Below, in pieces: positions 47,773-57,935 of a DNA stretch of 64,000 bases. The notes below the pieces were generated by a model, which saw only the letters and a list, made by a program, of their open reading frames with translations, searched no databases and was not told the DNA's origin. The position numbers were made by a program, and so were the translations under genes. The DNA is from Woronichinia naegeliana WA131 (lineage in GTDB: Bacteria > Cyanobacteriota > Cyanobacteriia > Cyanobacteriales > Microcystaceae), in the NCBI GenBank assembly GCA_025370055.1, contig CP073041.1:744001-808000 (forward strand), read 5' to 3'. How positions within the stretch are numbered: the stretch's first letter is position 1; every line of letters begins with the position of its first letter.

Positions 47773-49010
47773 CAGGGCGAACGCATCTAAAAATGATACA
47801 GATACAAGAACATTATAGAGGGATGGATAAGGGAAAATAAGGGAAAGTGCATAGAAAACAAAAGCGATGAAACTCCGACCCAAATATAGACTGGTAGAAC
47901 ACTTTGCCGAAATAGATGACCCTCGCATCGAACGAACAAAACGGCATAAACTCATTGATATTCTAACGATTGCCATCTTAGCCGTCATTTGTGGAGCAGA
48001 AGGTTGGGTAGCCATGGAAAGTTTCGGCAAGGCTAAACATCAATGGCTAAAAAAAATTTTGGAATTGCCAAATGGCATCCCCTCCGACGATACGTTTGCG
48101 CGTGTATTTGCTAGTCTGAATCCAGAGCAATTTCAAGACTGTTTTCTGCATTGGGTCAAAAGTATAGCGGAGGTAAGTGAAGGGGAAGTGATAGCGATTG
48201 ACGGCAAAACCCTTCGCCACTCCTATGATAATGCCAACGGAAAGGGCGCAATTCAGATGGTAAGTGCATGGGCAACAGCAAATCGTCTAGTACTAGGACA
48301 GTGCAAGGTGGAAAGCAAATCGTAATGAAATCACGGCGATACCCAAACTCCTGAAAATGCTAGAGGTCAAAGGTTGTATCGTAACGATTGATGCCATGGG
48401 AACTCAGACAAAGATTGCCCAACAGATAGTAGGGCGAGGGGGAGATTATGTTTTGGCATTGAAAGGCAATCAAGGTAATTTATGTGAGGATGTTGAACAA
48501 TTATTTGCTCATGCTCAATCGGTTAATTTTGCGGGAATTAAGCATGATTTTCATCAAACAATAGACAAGGGACATGGACGGATTGAAATTCGCCGTTGCT
48601 GGACGATGGAACAAACAGAATTTTTGCTGGGTGCGGAGAAATGGGCAAAGTTGACGAGCATCTGTATGATTAAAGCGGAGAGACGATTGAAAGACAAAAC
48701 AGAGTATGAGACTCGCTACTATATCAGTAGCCTGCCGAGTAATGCTCAAAAATTATCCCAATCTGTTCGTAGTCATTGGTTGATAGAAAACTCTTTACAT
48801 TGGGTTCTAGACTTGGCCTTCAACGAGGATGCTTGTCGCATTCGTAAGGATTTTGCTCCTGAGAATTTAGCCGTCTTACGCCATATCGCTCTTAACTTGC
48901 TCACAAAGGAAAATACTCTGAAACTTGGTATCAAGAATAAACGGCTACGCGCTGGTTGGGACGAGGACTATCTCCTTAAGGTTTTACTCGGATAAGATGC
49001 GTTTGCCCTG
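47773..49010 (+). mobile_element. ISAs1a-C (1238 bp, one base inserted)
   Basis: TSD aaaaaggagc at 47763-47772 and 49011-49020. One base longer than copy B because of an added T at about 48324. Confidence 0.95.
47867..48995 (+). pseudogene. ISAs1a-C transposase, frameshifted
   Basis: ORFs 47867-48325 and 48357-48995. AAATCGTAATGAA replaces AAATCGAATGAA in the other copies and breaks the frame after VESKS. Motifs before and after are otherwise intact. Confidence 0.92.
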
Positions 49011-49667
49011 AAAAAGGAGCAGGAATTATTTTGAGCCTACGAGCTTTGGTATTGACCAAGGAACGATGGAGTCAATTTTGGGCAAAACTTGATCAATATG
49101 GGTTCCCTGTAGAACCCTGATTACAACAGCTTTTATCAACTAAAGGTCGCACCCAACTGTTTGCTACTGAGTGGCGATGAGTCTTATGAAAAAGCAGCTA
49201 AGAAAATCCAATCATTGACGGGAATTGCTGTTTCTCACAGTACGCAACAACGCCTTGTACATCGCTATCATTTTGAAGAATTACCCTCTAACACAGAAGT
49301 CGAAGAAATTAGCATAGATGGTGGGAAGGTACGACTCAGAACTCCCAAGGGAGAACCCTTAATTTGGCGTGATTATAAAGGAGTCAGTTTTCATCAATTG
49401 GGGGTAGCTGCCTTTTTTCAAGAGGGTGCGACCTTTAGTTGATAAAAGCTGTTGTAATCAGGGTTCTACAGGGAACCCATATTGATCAAGTTTTGCCCAA
49501 AATTGACTCCATCGTTCCTTGGTCAATACCAAAGCTCGTAGGCTCAAAATAATTCCTGCTCCTTTTTCCTTCCATCGCATCCCTGAACAACATAATCGTT
49601 GTTTGACCAACGTCTTACAAGCTGCTTCCGTAACACCTGAACCAATCGGATACTTTTTCTCTAAGTA

Positions 49668-51355
49668 GGGCTTGCTGAAAAAAGCTGAAACCTTTACGGA
49701 GAAAAATAGTAGGCGAATTAAGAACCGCTAGAATGCACGAAAATAGGGTAGAATGCCTCAAAACCATTGCATTAAGAAGAGAGAAAGCAGATGTACCGAA
49801 AGCAACAGTACTCAATTGAAACACCAGAAAACTTGAAAAATCTGTTCGGCGGGCAGTTAGACGAAGAAAATCGTTGGATAGAAATGTCAAAAATGATTCT
49901 TTGGGAAGAATATGAGGAAGAATATGCAAAAAACTTCACAGAAAAAAAAGGAGCCCCAGCCAAATCATTTAGAATGGCATTAGGAGCATTAATTATCAAA
50001 GAAATTTCAGGAAAAAGTGACAGAGAAACAGTAGAACAAATAAAAGAGAACCCTTATTTACAGTACTTTATAGGAATGGAAAGCTATAGTAGCAAAGAAG
50101 CATTTAATGCGTCAATGATGGTTCATTTTCGTAAAAAAATAGGAATGGAATTAATAAATAAAATTAATAAAGAAATAGAAAAAAAAGCGACGGGTGTAGC
50201 GTCAGAAAAAAAAGAAAATGAAGGAAAGTTATTGTTAGATGCGACTTGTACACCAGCAGATATAAAATATCCAACGGATATAGGAATATTGAATGATGCC
50301 AGAGAAAAAACAGAAAAAATAATAGATAAGCTGTATGAAGAAATAAAAGAGAAAAGGAAAGAAAAGCCGAGGACTTATAGGGAAGTGGCAAGAAAAGAGT
50401 ACTTAGCCATAGCAAAAAAACGTCGTGTGTCAAAAAAAGAAAGAAGAAAAGGAACAAAAAAACAACTAGGATATATAAAAAGAAACTTGTCTGATATAGA
50501 AAAAATGATAGAAGAGGGAGCAAAGTTAGAAAAACTAACGAAAAAAGAGCAAGAAGAGCTTGTAACGATAGGAAAAGTGTATGAGCAACAGTTAGAAATG
50601 TATGAAAAAAAGACAAATAAAGTAGAAAACAGAATTGTGAGTGTAAGCCAACCTCACGTGCGTCCAATAGTGCGTGGAAAAGCGGGAAAAGCAGTAGAGT
50701 TTGGAGCTAAAATATCGGCAAGTAATGTGAATGGCTTTGTCTTCTTAGACAAATTAAGTTGGGATAATTACAACGAATCGGGAGATTTACAAGCGCGAAT
50801 AGAAGAATATAAAAGGGAAACAGGATGTTATCCGGAATCGGTTCATGTGGATAAAATCTATCGAACAAAAGCGAATCGAGCTTATTGTAAAGAAAGGGAT
50901 ATAAGAATGAGTGGTCCCCGATTGGGAAGACCGCCGAAAGAGGTGAGCAAAGAAAAAAAGAAAGAGGCACGCTCAGATGAAAGAGTGCGTAATGCCATTG
51001 AGGGTAAATTCGGACAGGGAAAGAGGAAATTTAGTCTTGGTCGAGTGATGGCCAAACTACCTGAGACCTCGGAAACGGTAATTGCGATGAACTTTTTGGT
51101 AATGAATCTTTCTACTCTACTTCAGAAGACAAAAAGTAAAAAGTTGTAGAGTCGTTTTTCTTGTGAAAAATGGTGTTAATTTTCCTCTCTTTTGTGAGGA
51201 GTGATTTGTGTTGACCTTTTTAGACAGAAAGGAACAATAGATTAAACAAAATCTGTATTTTGATTTGTTTCCATAAGGATAAGTTATCTATGCTTTTTCA
51301 GTCCATACTTCCCTAACCCACATTTCTTTCGTTTTTTGACTTTTTCAGCAAGCCC
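49668..51355 (+). mobile_element. IS5-family IS copy 2 (1688 bp)
   Basis: Ends gggcttgctgaaaaa on both sides; flanks taagta at 49662-49667 and 51356-51361. The position inside K1 is identical to copy 1. Confidence 0.93.
49791..51149 (+). CDS. IS5-family transposase copy 2 (452 aa)
   Basis: Intact, and the same protein as copy 3 (55492-56850), with Leu37 and Asn107. It is therefore closer to copy 3 than to copy 1, although copy 1 shares its insertion site. Confidence 0.9.
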   Translation: MYRKQQYSIETPENLKNLFGGQLDEENRWIEMSKMILWEEYEEEYAKNFTEKKGAPAKSFRMALGALIIKEISGKSDRETVEQIKENPYLQYFIGMESYSSKEAFNASMMVHFRKKIGMELINKINKEIEKKATGVASEKKENEGKLLLDATCTPADIKYPTDIGILNDAREKTEKIIDKLYEEIKEKRKEKPRTYREVARKEYLAIAKKRRVSKKERRKGTKKQLGYIKRNLSDIEKMIEEGAKLEKLTKKEQEELVTIGKVYEQQLEMYEKKTNKVENRIVSVSQPHVRPIVRGKAGKAVEFGAKISASNVNGFVFLDKLSWDNYNESGDLQARIEEYKRETGCYPESVHVDKIYRTKANRAYCKERDIRMSGPRLGRPPKEVSKEKKKEARSDERVRNAIEGKFGQGKRKFSLGRVMAKLPETSETVIAMNFLVMNLSTLLQKTKSKKL

Positions 51356-53299
51356 TAAGTATTCAGCATAATCCATTTGATGCTGATGATTCTCGTAATA
51401 AGTAATCGCCGCTTGTAGTTTCTCGGTAAGATTCTTAGAATGACTTTTTTCTTCTTTGACTTCTTTCATCAGATTTAGCAGTTCTCCTGCTTTTCCTTTT
51501 TCATGCTTGAGTTCTCGACAATTTTCAGTCAACCATTCTTTTTGTTTTGACACGGTATTCGGATGCAACGCTTCTGCCAACGCTCCTAAGTAACCAGAGG
51601 CATGATAGAAATCTAATATCTGTTCTTCCGTCTGCTTTTCTAAAAACTTCCAATTTGATTCTGCACCATCTGCTATACCGACAAATTTTGCCTCTGGATA
51701 ACGGTTTTTCGCTCGCTCAATTTCTCTTTCCAATCTTTCTAGAAAACTCTTTTTTCCGTACTCTGGTGCCGCACCTAGATAGATTGTCTGTTGACGTTCT
51801 CCCTCACTATCGTATAGGGAAACGGTTCCCACCATTGCTTCACGGTAGCCATCCTCACACATCAGCATACAGGTTCCATCTAATCCTATTCCCACTGTTG
51901 CAATTTGGCTATCCTCCTTGGGCGGGGCATAACTCCACGCTTCTTCTTTTGCCTGTACCACACTTCCTACTGCTTCACTCAATCTTTGGATATAGGATAG
52001 CGCTACTTTTCTACCATGATTTTCTAATAAATCATTTTTCACCTCTTTGCCTGCCATCCCTGACATTTTTGAGGATACCTGTTTTGCCAATAATGGCGTT
52101 GATGTTATGATTATCCTTGCTTCTCTTTCTAAGGGGCAATACGTTTTTCCTCAAAGGTGAACGCTGATATACATGACGATTCACTATAACCTCACCATAA
52201 GGTGTTTGATATTCTTTCGGTTGCTCTCCCTTACTCTTCCAGATTTCTTCACCGATTTTTAAGGGTGAACCATCTGTATCTAAATATTTCAAGGCTTCTT
52301 TGCTGGCGATGCAACCTACTTCGTTTAAGCCTTTTTGAATATTTATTTCTGTATCCAACATTGAACGACTGAGTTCTAATGTTAGTTCTATTTTTATCTT
52401 TGAACCCTCTACATTAATTAGTTTTGCTGTCATCATTGTTTCCTCTTTGTCACTTTTCATCCCATGTTAACACTTTTCTTTTCCTTCATCAACTAAAGGT
52501 CACACCCTTTCAAGATAACTCGGCTTTATTAGACTTGGTTAATTCTCAAATTTTGGCTAAGCCTTTAATTTGTTTGGGAGATGGACATGATGGTATCTGG
52601 AACTTATTTCGTGAGATAGGACAGAAACATGAGCGAATTGAAATTTTGGACTGGTATCACTTAATTGAAAACCTCTATAAAGTTGGGGGGTCATTCCAGC
52701 GAATTGAACCCAATGGGTAGTCATAGCTTTTAAAAGATTTAATGGCAAGGTGAGATGATTAGCGCCGGCTAAAAGGGCTGCTGCTGCTTCCTGGGGAGAT
52801 TTCAGACTGGCAGCGAGAATTTCTGTCTGGCTACCTCGAAGAATTTGAGCCATTTCTTGCAGTAGTTTGAGTCCATCTCCCTGTAAACGGCTGGCCCGAT
52901 TAACGTAAGCGATCGCATATTTGGCTCCTGCTTCGGCGGCGATCGCGGCTTGGGCTGGACTATAAATGGCTGTAACGGAACAGGCAATATCGGAAGACAG
53001 TTGGGCTAATGCCTGAAAACCCTTGGCTGTGGCTGGAATTTTTAACACAGTTTTTTCTCCGATCAATTGATAGGCTTGATGGCCTTCTGCGATCATGGTT
53101 TCTACTTCCGTCCCCATCAGTTGATAGTAAAGTTCCCCCGGACTGAGTTGAGCTAACTGGGTAAGGGTGTCAGCAGCAGAGAGGGGACTTTGGGCTAATA
53201 AGGTGGGATTGGTGGTAATGCCTTTGACCCAACCGAAGTTGTGAACCTGTTGGGCTTCTTCAATGAGAGCGGAATCTAGGTAGAGCATGGAGGGATTGG

Positions 53300-53341
53300 A
53301 GAGAGAGGGGAGACGGGGAGGAGACGGGGAGACGGGGAGAC
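53300..53341. repeat. Short G-rich tandem repeat
   Basis: Degenerate repeats of gagacggg(g) between the transaldolase start and the ABC ATPase gene. Runs of this kind are common between genes in bloom-forming cyanobacteria; no function can be assigned. Confidence 0.6.
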
Positions 53342-53439
53342 TTTAATGAGTTTATCAGTTCGACAGGGAGCATCGGCAAATCGGCTACAATTTCAGGTGT
53401 TCTGTCTCTGCGATGCTAATGGCACGCTTCGCGCCCGCT

Positions 53440-55317
53440 ATGAGTAATCTGATTCTGGATGTGCGTAACTTACAGGTAGAATTTTCATCCTTTGGCCAGG
53501 TTCAACCGACGGTGGCTGTGAAGGGAATTAGTTTTCAATTACATCGCGGTCAAGTATTGGGACTGGTGGGAGAATCGGGATCGGGAAAATCGGTGACATC
53601 CCTAGCGATGATGGGTTTAGTACCGCCTCCAGGGAAAGTTACACCCGATAGTGAGATCTACTTTTATACTAGCCAGGCGAGACAGATTGGACAAGAAAAG
53701 ATTGCTGATCAAAAATCCCTCAACTTAGTGACTTTAAATGAGTCGGAAAAACGTCAGTATCGGGGTGGCAAAATTGCCATGATCTTTCAAGAACCGATGA
53801 GTTCTTTAAATCCAGTTTATACGATTGGTTTTCAAATTATTGAAGCCATTCAACTTCATCAACAGGTTACTCCTCTCCAAGCCCAAAATCAAGCGATCGC
53901 CCTTTTACAAGAAGTCCGTATTCTTCCCCAAGATGAAGATCTAGAAGCAGAATTTATTCAGTTAGGAGAAACTCAGCAATCAAGCTCTGAGCCGGTGAGC
54001 GAACAAGTTAGAAACTATATTCAACAGCGCAAAGCAAGTTTTTTGAAACGCTATCCCCACGAGCTATCCGGTGGACAATTACAACGGGTCATGATTGCTA
54101 TGGCCATTTCCTGTAATCCTAGTTTATTAATTGCCGATGAACCGACAACGGCTTTGGATGTGACCGTGCAAGCTGAAATTTTACGTCTTCTTCGTGATTT
54201 GTGTAAGAGCGATCGCGATATGTCGATGATGTTTATTTCCCATGATTTGGGGGTGATTAATGAAATTGCCGATCAAGTTGCTGTCATGTATCAGGGAGGA
54301 ATTGTGGAAAAAGGGAGTAAAGAACAAGTGCTTTATCATCCCCAACATCCCTACACTAAAGGCTTATTGGCCTGTCGTCCGCGCCTTCAACCTCAACTGG
54401 CTAAATTGCCAACAATTGCCGATTTTATGAATACGAAAGAAGCAATCTCCTATCGTATTATTCCCCCTGAGGAGGAAGCAACTCGTTTAGCCTCTCTTTG
54501 CCAACAAACCCCTCTCTTATCAGTAGAAAATCTGACCGTAGAATTTGCTCAACCCAATTTTTTGATCAAGAAAAAGGCTTTTAAAGCGATTGACAATGTT
54601 AGTTTTCAAGTTTTTCCTGGGGAAACTTTAGGACTAGTTGGAGAATCGGGCTGTGGTAAATCAACCTTAGCGAGAACAATTTTGCGGCTCATTCCCTCTC
54701 AACAGGGTAATATTAATTTTCAAGGTGAATCGCTTTCTAAGCTTAAGTCAGGAGATAAAAAGCTGCGGAATTTACGGCGAGAAATGCAAATTATTTTTCA
54801 AAATCCCTACAATTCTCTCAATCCACGTATTAGTATTGGCAAAGCGATTTTAGAGCCGATGATTATTCATCAAATGGGCGGCAATGATGCTAAACGCCGA
54901 GAACGAGTTACCTATCTGTTAGAAAGAGTGGGTTTAGATCCCCAATGGTTTGATCGCTATCCCCATGAATTGTCTGGTGGTCAACGACAACGGGTTTGTA
55001 TTGCCAGAGCTTTAGCCTTAAATCCTCGTTTTATTATCTGTGATGAGTCGGTTTCTGCCCTGGATGTTTCTGTGCAAGCTCAGGTTTTAAATTTACTCAA
55101 GGATCTTCAGAAAGAGTTTCAATTAACCTATATTTTTATCTCCCATGATCTCAGTGTGGTGCGCTTTATGAGCGATCGCATTATGGTTATGAATCAAGGT
55201 AAATTGGCAGAGGCGATCGATGCCGCTCAGACAATTATCAGTCAACCCAAAAGTGTCTATACCCAAAAATTGATCAATTCCATTCCTCAATTTCCCGATG
55301 ATTTAAGTTGGTTGTAG
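53440..55317 (+). CDS. ABC transporter ATPase with two nucleotide-binding domains (peptide/nickel type)
   Basis: A DppD-DppF-like fusion. Domain 1: Walker A GESGSGKS, signature LSGGQLQRV, Walker B LLIADEPTTALD. Domain 2: Walker A GESGCGKS, signature LSGGQRQRV, Walker B FIICDESVSALD, with Ser for Pro after DE, a common variant. The oligopeptide-type C-terminal element (HPQHPYTKGLL) follows domain 1 and a similar tail (YTQKLINSIP) ends domain 2. It energises uptake of peptides, nickel or glutathione-like solutes; the permease and binding-protein genes are not nearby. MSNLILDV at 53440 is the likely start; the frame begins at 53413. Confidence 0.92.
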   Translation: MSNLILDVRNLQVEFSSFGQVQPTVAVKGISFQLHRGQVLGLVGESGSGKSVTSLAMMGLVPPPGKVTPDSEIYFYTSQARQIGQEKIADQKSLNLVTLNESEKRQYRGGKIAMIFQEPMSSLNPVYTIGFQIIEAIQLHQQVTPLQAQNQAIALLQEVRILPQDEDLEAEFIQLGETQQSSSEPVSEQVRNYIQQRKASFLKRYPHELSGGQLQRVMIAMAISCNPSLLIADEPTTALDVTVQAEILRLLRDLCKSDRDMSMMFISHDLGVINEIADQVAVMYQGGIVEKGSKEQVLYHPQHPYTKGLLACRPRLQPQLAKLPTIADFMNTKEAISYRIIPPEEEATRLASLCQQTPLLSVENLTVEFAQPNFLIKKKAFKAIDNVSFQVFPGETLGLVGESGCGKSTLARTILRLIPSQQGNINFQGESLSKLKSGDKKLRNLRREMQIIFQNPYNSLNPRISIGKAILEPMIIHQMGGNDAKRRERVTYLLERVGLDPQWFDRYPHELSGGQRQRVCIARALALNPRFIICDESVSALDVSVQAQVLNLLKDLQKEFQLTYIFISHDLSVVRFMSDRIMVMNQGKLAEAIDAAQTIISQPKSVYTQKLINSIPQFPDDLSWL

Positions 55318-55368
55318 CTCTTATCTTGAAATAGGATCCTAAAGATTATCAACTGTTTAATCTAATTA

Positions 55369-57056
55369 GGGCTTGCTGAAAAAAGCTGAAACCTTTACGG
55401 AGAAAAATAGTAGGCGAATTAAGAACCGCTAGAATGCACGAAAATAGGGTAGAATGCCTCAAAACCATTGCATTAAGAAGAGAGAAAGCAGATGTACCGA
55501 AAGCAACAGTACTCAATTGAAACACCAGAAAACTTGAAAAATCTGTTCGGCGGGCAGTTAGACGAAGAAAATCGTTGGATAGAAATGTCAAAAATGATTC
55601 TTTGGGAAGAATATGAGGAAGAATATGCAAAAAACTTCACAGAAAAAAAAGGAGCCCCAGCCAAATCATTTAGAATGGCATTAGGAGCATTAATTATCAA
55701 AGAAATTTCAGGAAAAAGTGACAGAGAAACAGTAGAACAAATAAAAGAGAACCCTTATTTACAGTACTTTATAGGAATGGAAAGCTATAGTAGCAAAGAA
55801 GCATTTAATGCGTCAATGATGGTTCATTTTCGTAAAAAAATAGGAATGGAATTAATAAATAAAATTAATAAAGAAATAGAAAAAAAAGCGACGGGTGTAG
55901 CGTCAGAAAAAAAAGAAAATGAAGGAAAGTTATTGTTAGATGCGACTTGTACACCAGCAGATATAAAATATCCAACGGATATAGGAATATTGAATGATGC
56001 CAGAGAAAAAACAGAAAAAATAATAGATAAGCTGTATGAAGAAATAAAAGAGAAAAGGAAAGAAAAGCCGAGGACTTATAGGGAAGTGGCAAGAAAAGAG
56101 TACTTAGCCATAGCAAAAAAACGTCGTGTGTCAAAAAAAGAAAGAAGAAAAGGAACAAAAAAACAACTAGGATATATAAAAAGAAACTTGTCTGATATAG
56201 AAAAAATGATAGAAGAGGGAGCAAAGTTAGAAAAACTAACGAAAAAAGAGCAAGAAGAGCTTGTAACGATAGGAAAAGTGTATGAGCAACAGTTAGAAAT
56301 GTATGAAAAAAAGACAAATAAAGTAGAAAACAGAATTGTGAGTGTAAGCCAACCTCACGTGCGTCCAATAGTGCGTGGAAAAGCGGGAAAAGCAGTAGAG
56401 TTTGGAGCTAAAATATCGGCAAGTAATGTGAATGGCTTTGTCTTCTTAGACAAATTAAGTTGGGATAATTACAACGAATCGGGAGATTTACAAGCGCGAA
56501 TAGAAGAATATAAAAGGGAAACAGGATGTTATCCGGAATCGGTTCATGTGGATAAAATCTATCGAACAAAAGCGAATCGAGCTTATTGTAAAGAAAGGGA
56601 TATAAGAATGAGTGGTCCCCGATTGGGAAGACCGCCGAAAGAGGTGAGCAAAGAAAAAAAGAAAGAGGCACGCTCAGATGAAAGAGTGCGTAATGCCATT
56701 GAGGGTAAATTCGGACAGGGAAAGAGGAAATTTAGTCTTGGTCGAGTGATGGCCAAACTACCTGAGACCTCGGAAACGGTAATTGCGATGAACTTTTTGG
56801 TAATGAATCTTTCTACTCTACTTCAGAAGACAAAAAGTAAAAAGTTGTAGAGTCGTTTTTCTTGTGAAAAATGGTGTTAATTTTCCTCTCTTTTGTGAGG
56901 AGTGATTTGTGTTGACCTTTTTAGACAGAAAGGAACAATAGATTAAACAAAATCTGTATTTTGATTTGTTTCCATAAGGATAAGTTATCTATGCTTTTTC
57001 AGTCCATACTTCCCTAACCCACATTTCTTTCGTTTTTTGACTTTTTCAGCAAGCCC
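55369..57056 (+). mobile_element. IS5-family IS copy 3 (1688 bp)
   Basis: Inserted between resident genes; flanks taatta at 55363-55368 and 57057-57062. Its right end lies 68 bp before the next resident gene. Confidence 0.95.
55492..56850 (+). CDS. IS5-family transposase copy 3 (452 aa)
   Basis: Intact transposase in an element with matched flanks, a likely active source copy. Same residues as copy 2. Confidence 0.9.
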   Translation: MYRKQQYSIETPENLKNLFGGQLDEENRWIEMSKMILWEEYEEEYAKNFTEKKGAPAKSFRMALGALIIKEISGKSDRETVEQIKENPYLQYFIGMESYSSKEAFNASMMVHFRKKIGMELINKINKEIEKKATGVASEKKENEGKLLLDATCTPADIKYPTDIGILNDAREKTEKIIDKLYEEIKEKRKEKPRTYREVARKEYLAIAKKRRVSKKERRKGTKKQLGYIKRNLSDIEKMIEEGAKLEKLTKKEQEELVTIGKVYEQQLEMYEKKTNKVENRIVSVSQPHVRPIVRGKAGKAVEFGAKISASNVNGFVFLDKLSWDNYNESGDLQARIEEYKRETGCYPESVHVDKIYRTKANRAYCKERDIRMSGPRLGRPPKEVSKEKKKEARSDERVRNAIEGKFGQGKRKFSLGRVMAKLPETSETVIAMNFLVMNLSTLLQKTKSKKL

Positions 57057-57124
57057 TAATTAAAATTGATTTAAAAATAAGTCCTCAAGTCAGATAAAAT
57101 ACAGTAAGTCACTGGCAGATCATT

Positions 57125-57370
57125 ATGGTTTTTCCTCCTCCCTCCAATAACGGCAATTCCCCCCTTCAGCAAGAGCGAGACTTTTCAGATCTTTCCCCTG
57201 AACGGAAAGCGGCCGCTCAAAAGCAAGCCCGAAAATGGTTTTTAATTTTGTTGACATCGGGACTGCTGATGGGCTTAATCGTTGCCCTGGGAATTGTTCA
57301 ACTCCTACAAAAATTTGGTTTAGCAGCCAAACCCGATCATCCCCTTCGCATTGAGCGATATAGAGATTAG
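57125..57370 (+). CDS. Small membrane protein of unknown function (81 aa)
   Basis: Pro/Asn/Ser-rich N-terminus, a charged helix (LSPERKAAAQKQARKW), one transmembrane segment (FLILLTSGLLMGLIVALGIVQ, about 39-60) and a short basic tail. I do not recognise a named family. Its upstream region is cut by IS5 at 57056 and K1 DNA starts 90 bp downstream. A hairpin (cagtctaattgaaggactg, 57404-57422) follows it without a clear T tract. Confidence 0.7.
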   Translation: MVFPPPSNNGNSPLQQERDFSDLSPERKAAAQKQARKWFLILLTSGLLMGLIVALGIVQLLQKFGLAAKPDHPLRIERYRD

Positions 57371-57460
57371 TTTTGTAAACAGTTCTTAGCCTCGGTACTG
57401 GTTCAGTCTAATTGAAGGACTGAAACTCTTACCAGCTAAGGATTAGCAGAGAATACGAAG

Positions 57461-57935
57461 GGGTGCGACCTTTAGTTGATAAAAGCTGTTGTAATCAGGG
57501 TTCTACAGGGAACCCATATTGATCAAGTTTTGCCCAAAATTGACTCCATCGTTCCTTGGTCAATACCAAAGCTCGTAGGCTCAAAATAATTCCTGCTCCT
57601 TTTTCCTTCCATCGCATCCCTGAACAACATAATCGTTGTTTGACCAACGTCTTACAAGCTGCTTCCGTAACACCTGAACCAATCGGATACTTTTTCTCTA
57701 TGTATTCAGCATAATCCATTTGATGCTGATGATTCTCGTAATAAGTAATCGCCGCTTGTAGTTTCTCGGTAAGATTCTTAGAATGACTTTTTTCTTCTTT
57801 GACTTCTTTCATCAGATTTAGCAGTTCTCCTGCTTTTCCTTTTTCATGCTTGAGTTCTCGACAATTTTCAGTCAACCATTCTTTTTGTTTTGACACTGTA
57901 TTAGGATGCAACGCTTCTGCCAAGGCACCTAAGTA
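57461..57935 (-). mobile_element. K1 fragment (3' 475 bp), cut by IS5 copy 4
   Basis: From the K1 end gggtgcgacc through the C-terminal part of the catalytic ORF (57495-57923) to gcacctaagta, where IS5 begins. The rest of this K1 copy is not found on the other side of IS5. Confidence 0.92.

Larger units (their letters stand above)
45322..49120 (+). pseudogene. K1 copy 6 catalytic ORF, in three pieces
   Basis: Pieces 45322-45551, 47164-47772 and 49021-49120 add to 939 nt, exactly the 312-codon gene. D71 is in piece 1; D141 and E257 are in piece 2. Confidence 0.94.
44905..49154 (+). mobile_element. K1 copy 6 carrying IS4a and ISAs1a
   Basis: TSD aactgttt at 44897-44904 and 49155-49162. Removing IS4a (1602 + 10) and ISAs1a (1238 + 10) leaves 1390 bp. 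Three levels of nesting inside K2, itself inside the transaldolase gene. Confidence 0.95.
49458..52090 (-). pseudogene. K1 copy 7 catalytic ORF, split by IS5
   Basis: The N-terminal part is 51356-52090 and the C-terminal part 49458-49667; the open frame from the N-terminal piece runs into IS5 to 51284. The upstream frame at 52032-52460 is intact. Residues FVGIADGAESNW and RQQTIY reflect the divergent patch. Confidence 0.9.
49424..52507 (-). mobile_element. K1 copy 7 carrying IS5 (3084 bp)
   Basis: TSD tttcaaga at 49416-49423 and 52508-52515 in K2. Same length and IS5 position as K1 copy 2. A cluster of substitutions between about 51580 and 51810 sets its catalytic ORF apart from every other K1 copy, while both sides are standard sequence. 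Confidence 0.94.
44438..52712 (+). mobile_element. K2 copy 2, 3' end deleted, carrying two K1 copies
   Basis: K2 sequence is found at 44438-44904, 49155-49423 and 52508-52707, ending inside the coding region (SFQRIE) and followed only by accca before the TSD atgggtag. About 400 bp of its 3' end is gone. K1 insertions have TSDs aactgttt and tttcaaga. The transposase upstream frame is at 44571-44804 with the same T7 run as copy 1. Confidence 0.87.
44373..53288 (-). pseudogene. Transaldolase (small, FSA-like), split by an 8275-bp IS cluster
   Basis: 5' part 52713-53288 (192 codons, ATG at 53288) and 3' part 44373-44429 (18 codons and stop) join as KAMTTH then ELSEQTVAEFNRQGRGLV, giving 210 residues. 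The family signature GITTNPTLL and the Schiff-base Lys K83 (TVLKIPATAKG) are present. The 8-bp repeat atgggtag at 44430-44437 and 52713-52720 marks the insertion. Small transaldolases move dihydroxyacetone units between sugar phosphates or cleave fructose 6-phosphate. The truncated open frame runs on into IS DNA to 52557, so a C-terminally altered protein could still be made. Confidence 0.92.

Noticed and set aside
52557-52712. Natural C-terminus for the transaldolase ORF ending at 52557
   Set aside because: Residues after TTH are antisense K2 sequence, and the true ending is at 44373-44429.
53300-53341. G-rich repeats as a possible CRISPR or regulatory array
   Set aside because: Units of 8-9 bp with no spacers and no neighbouring cas genes.
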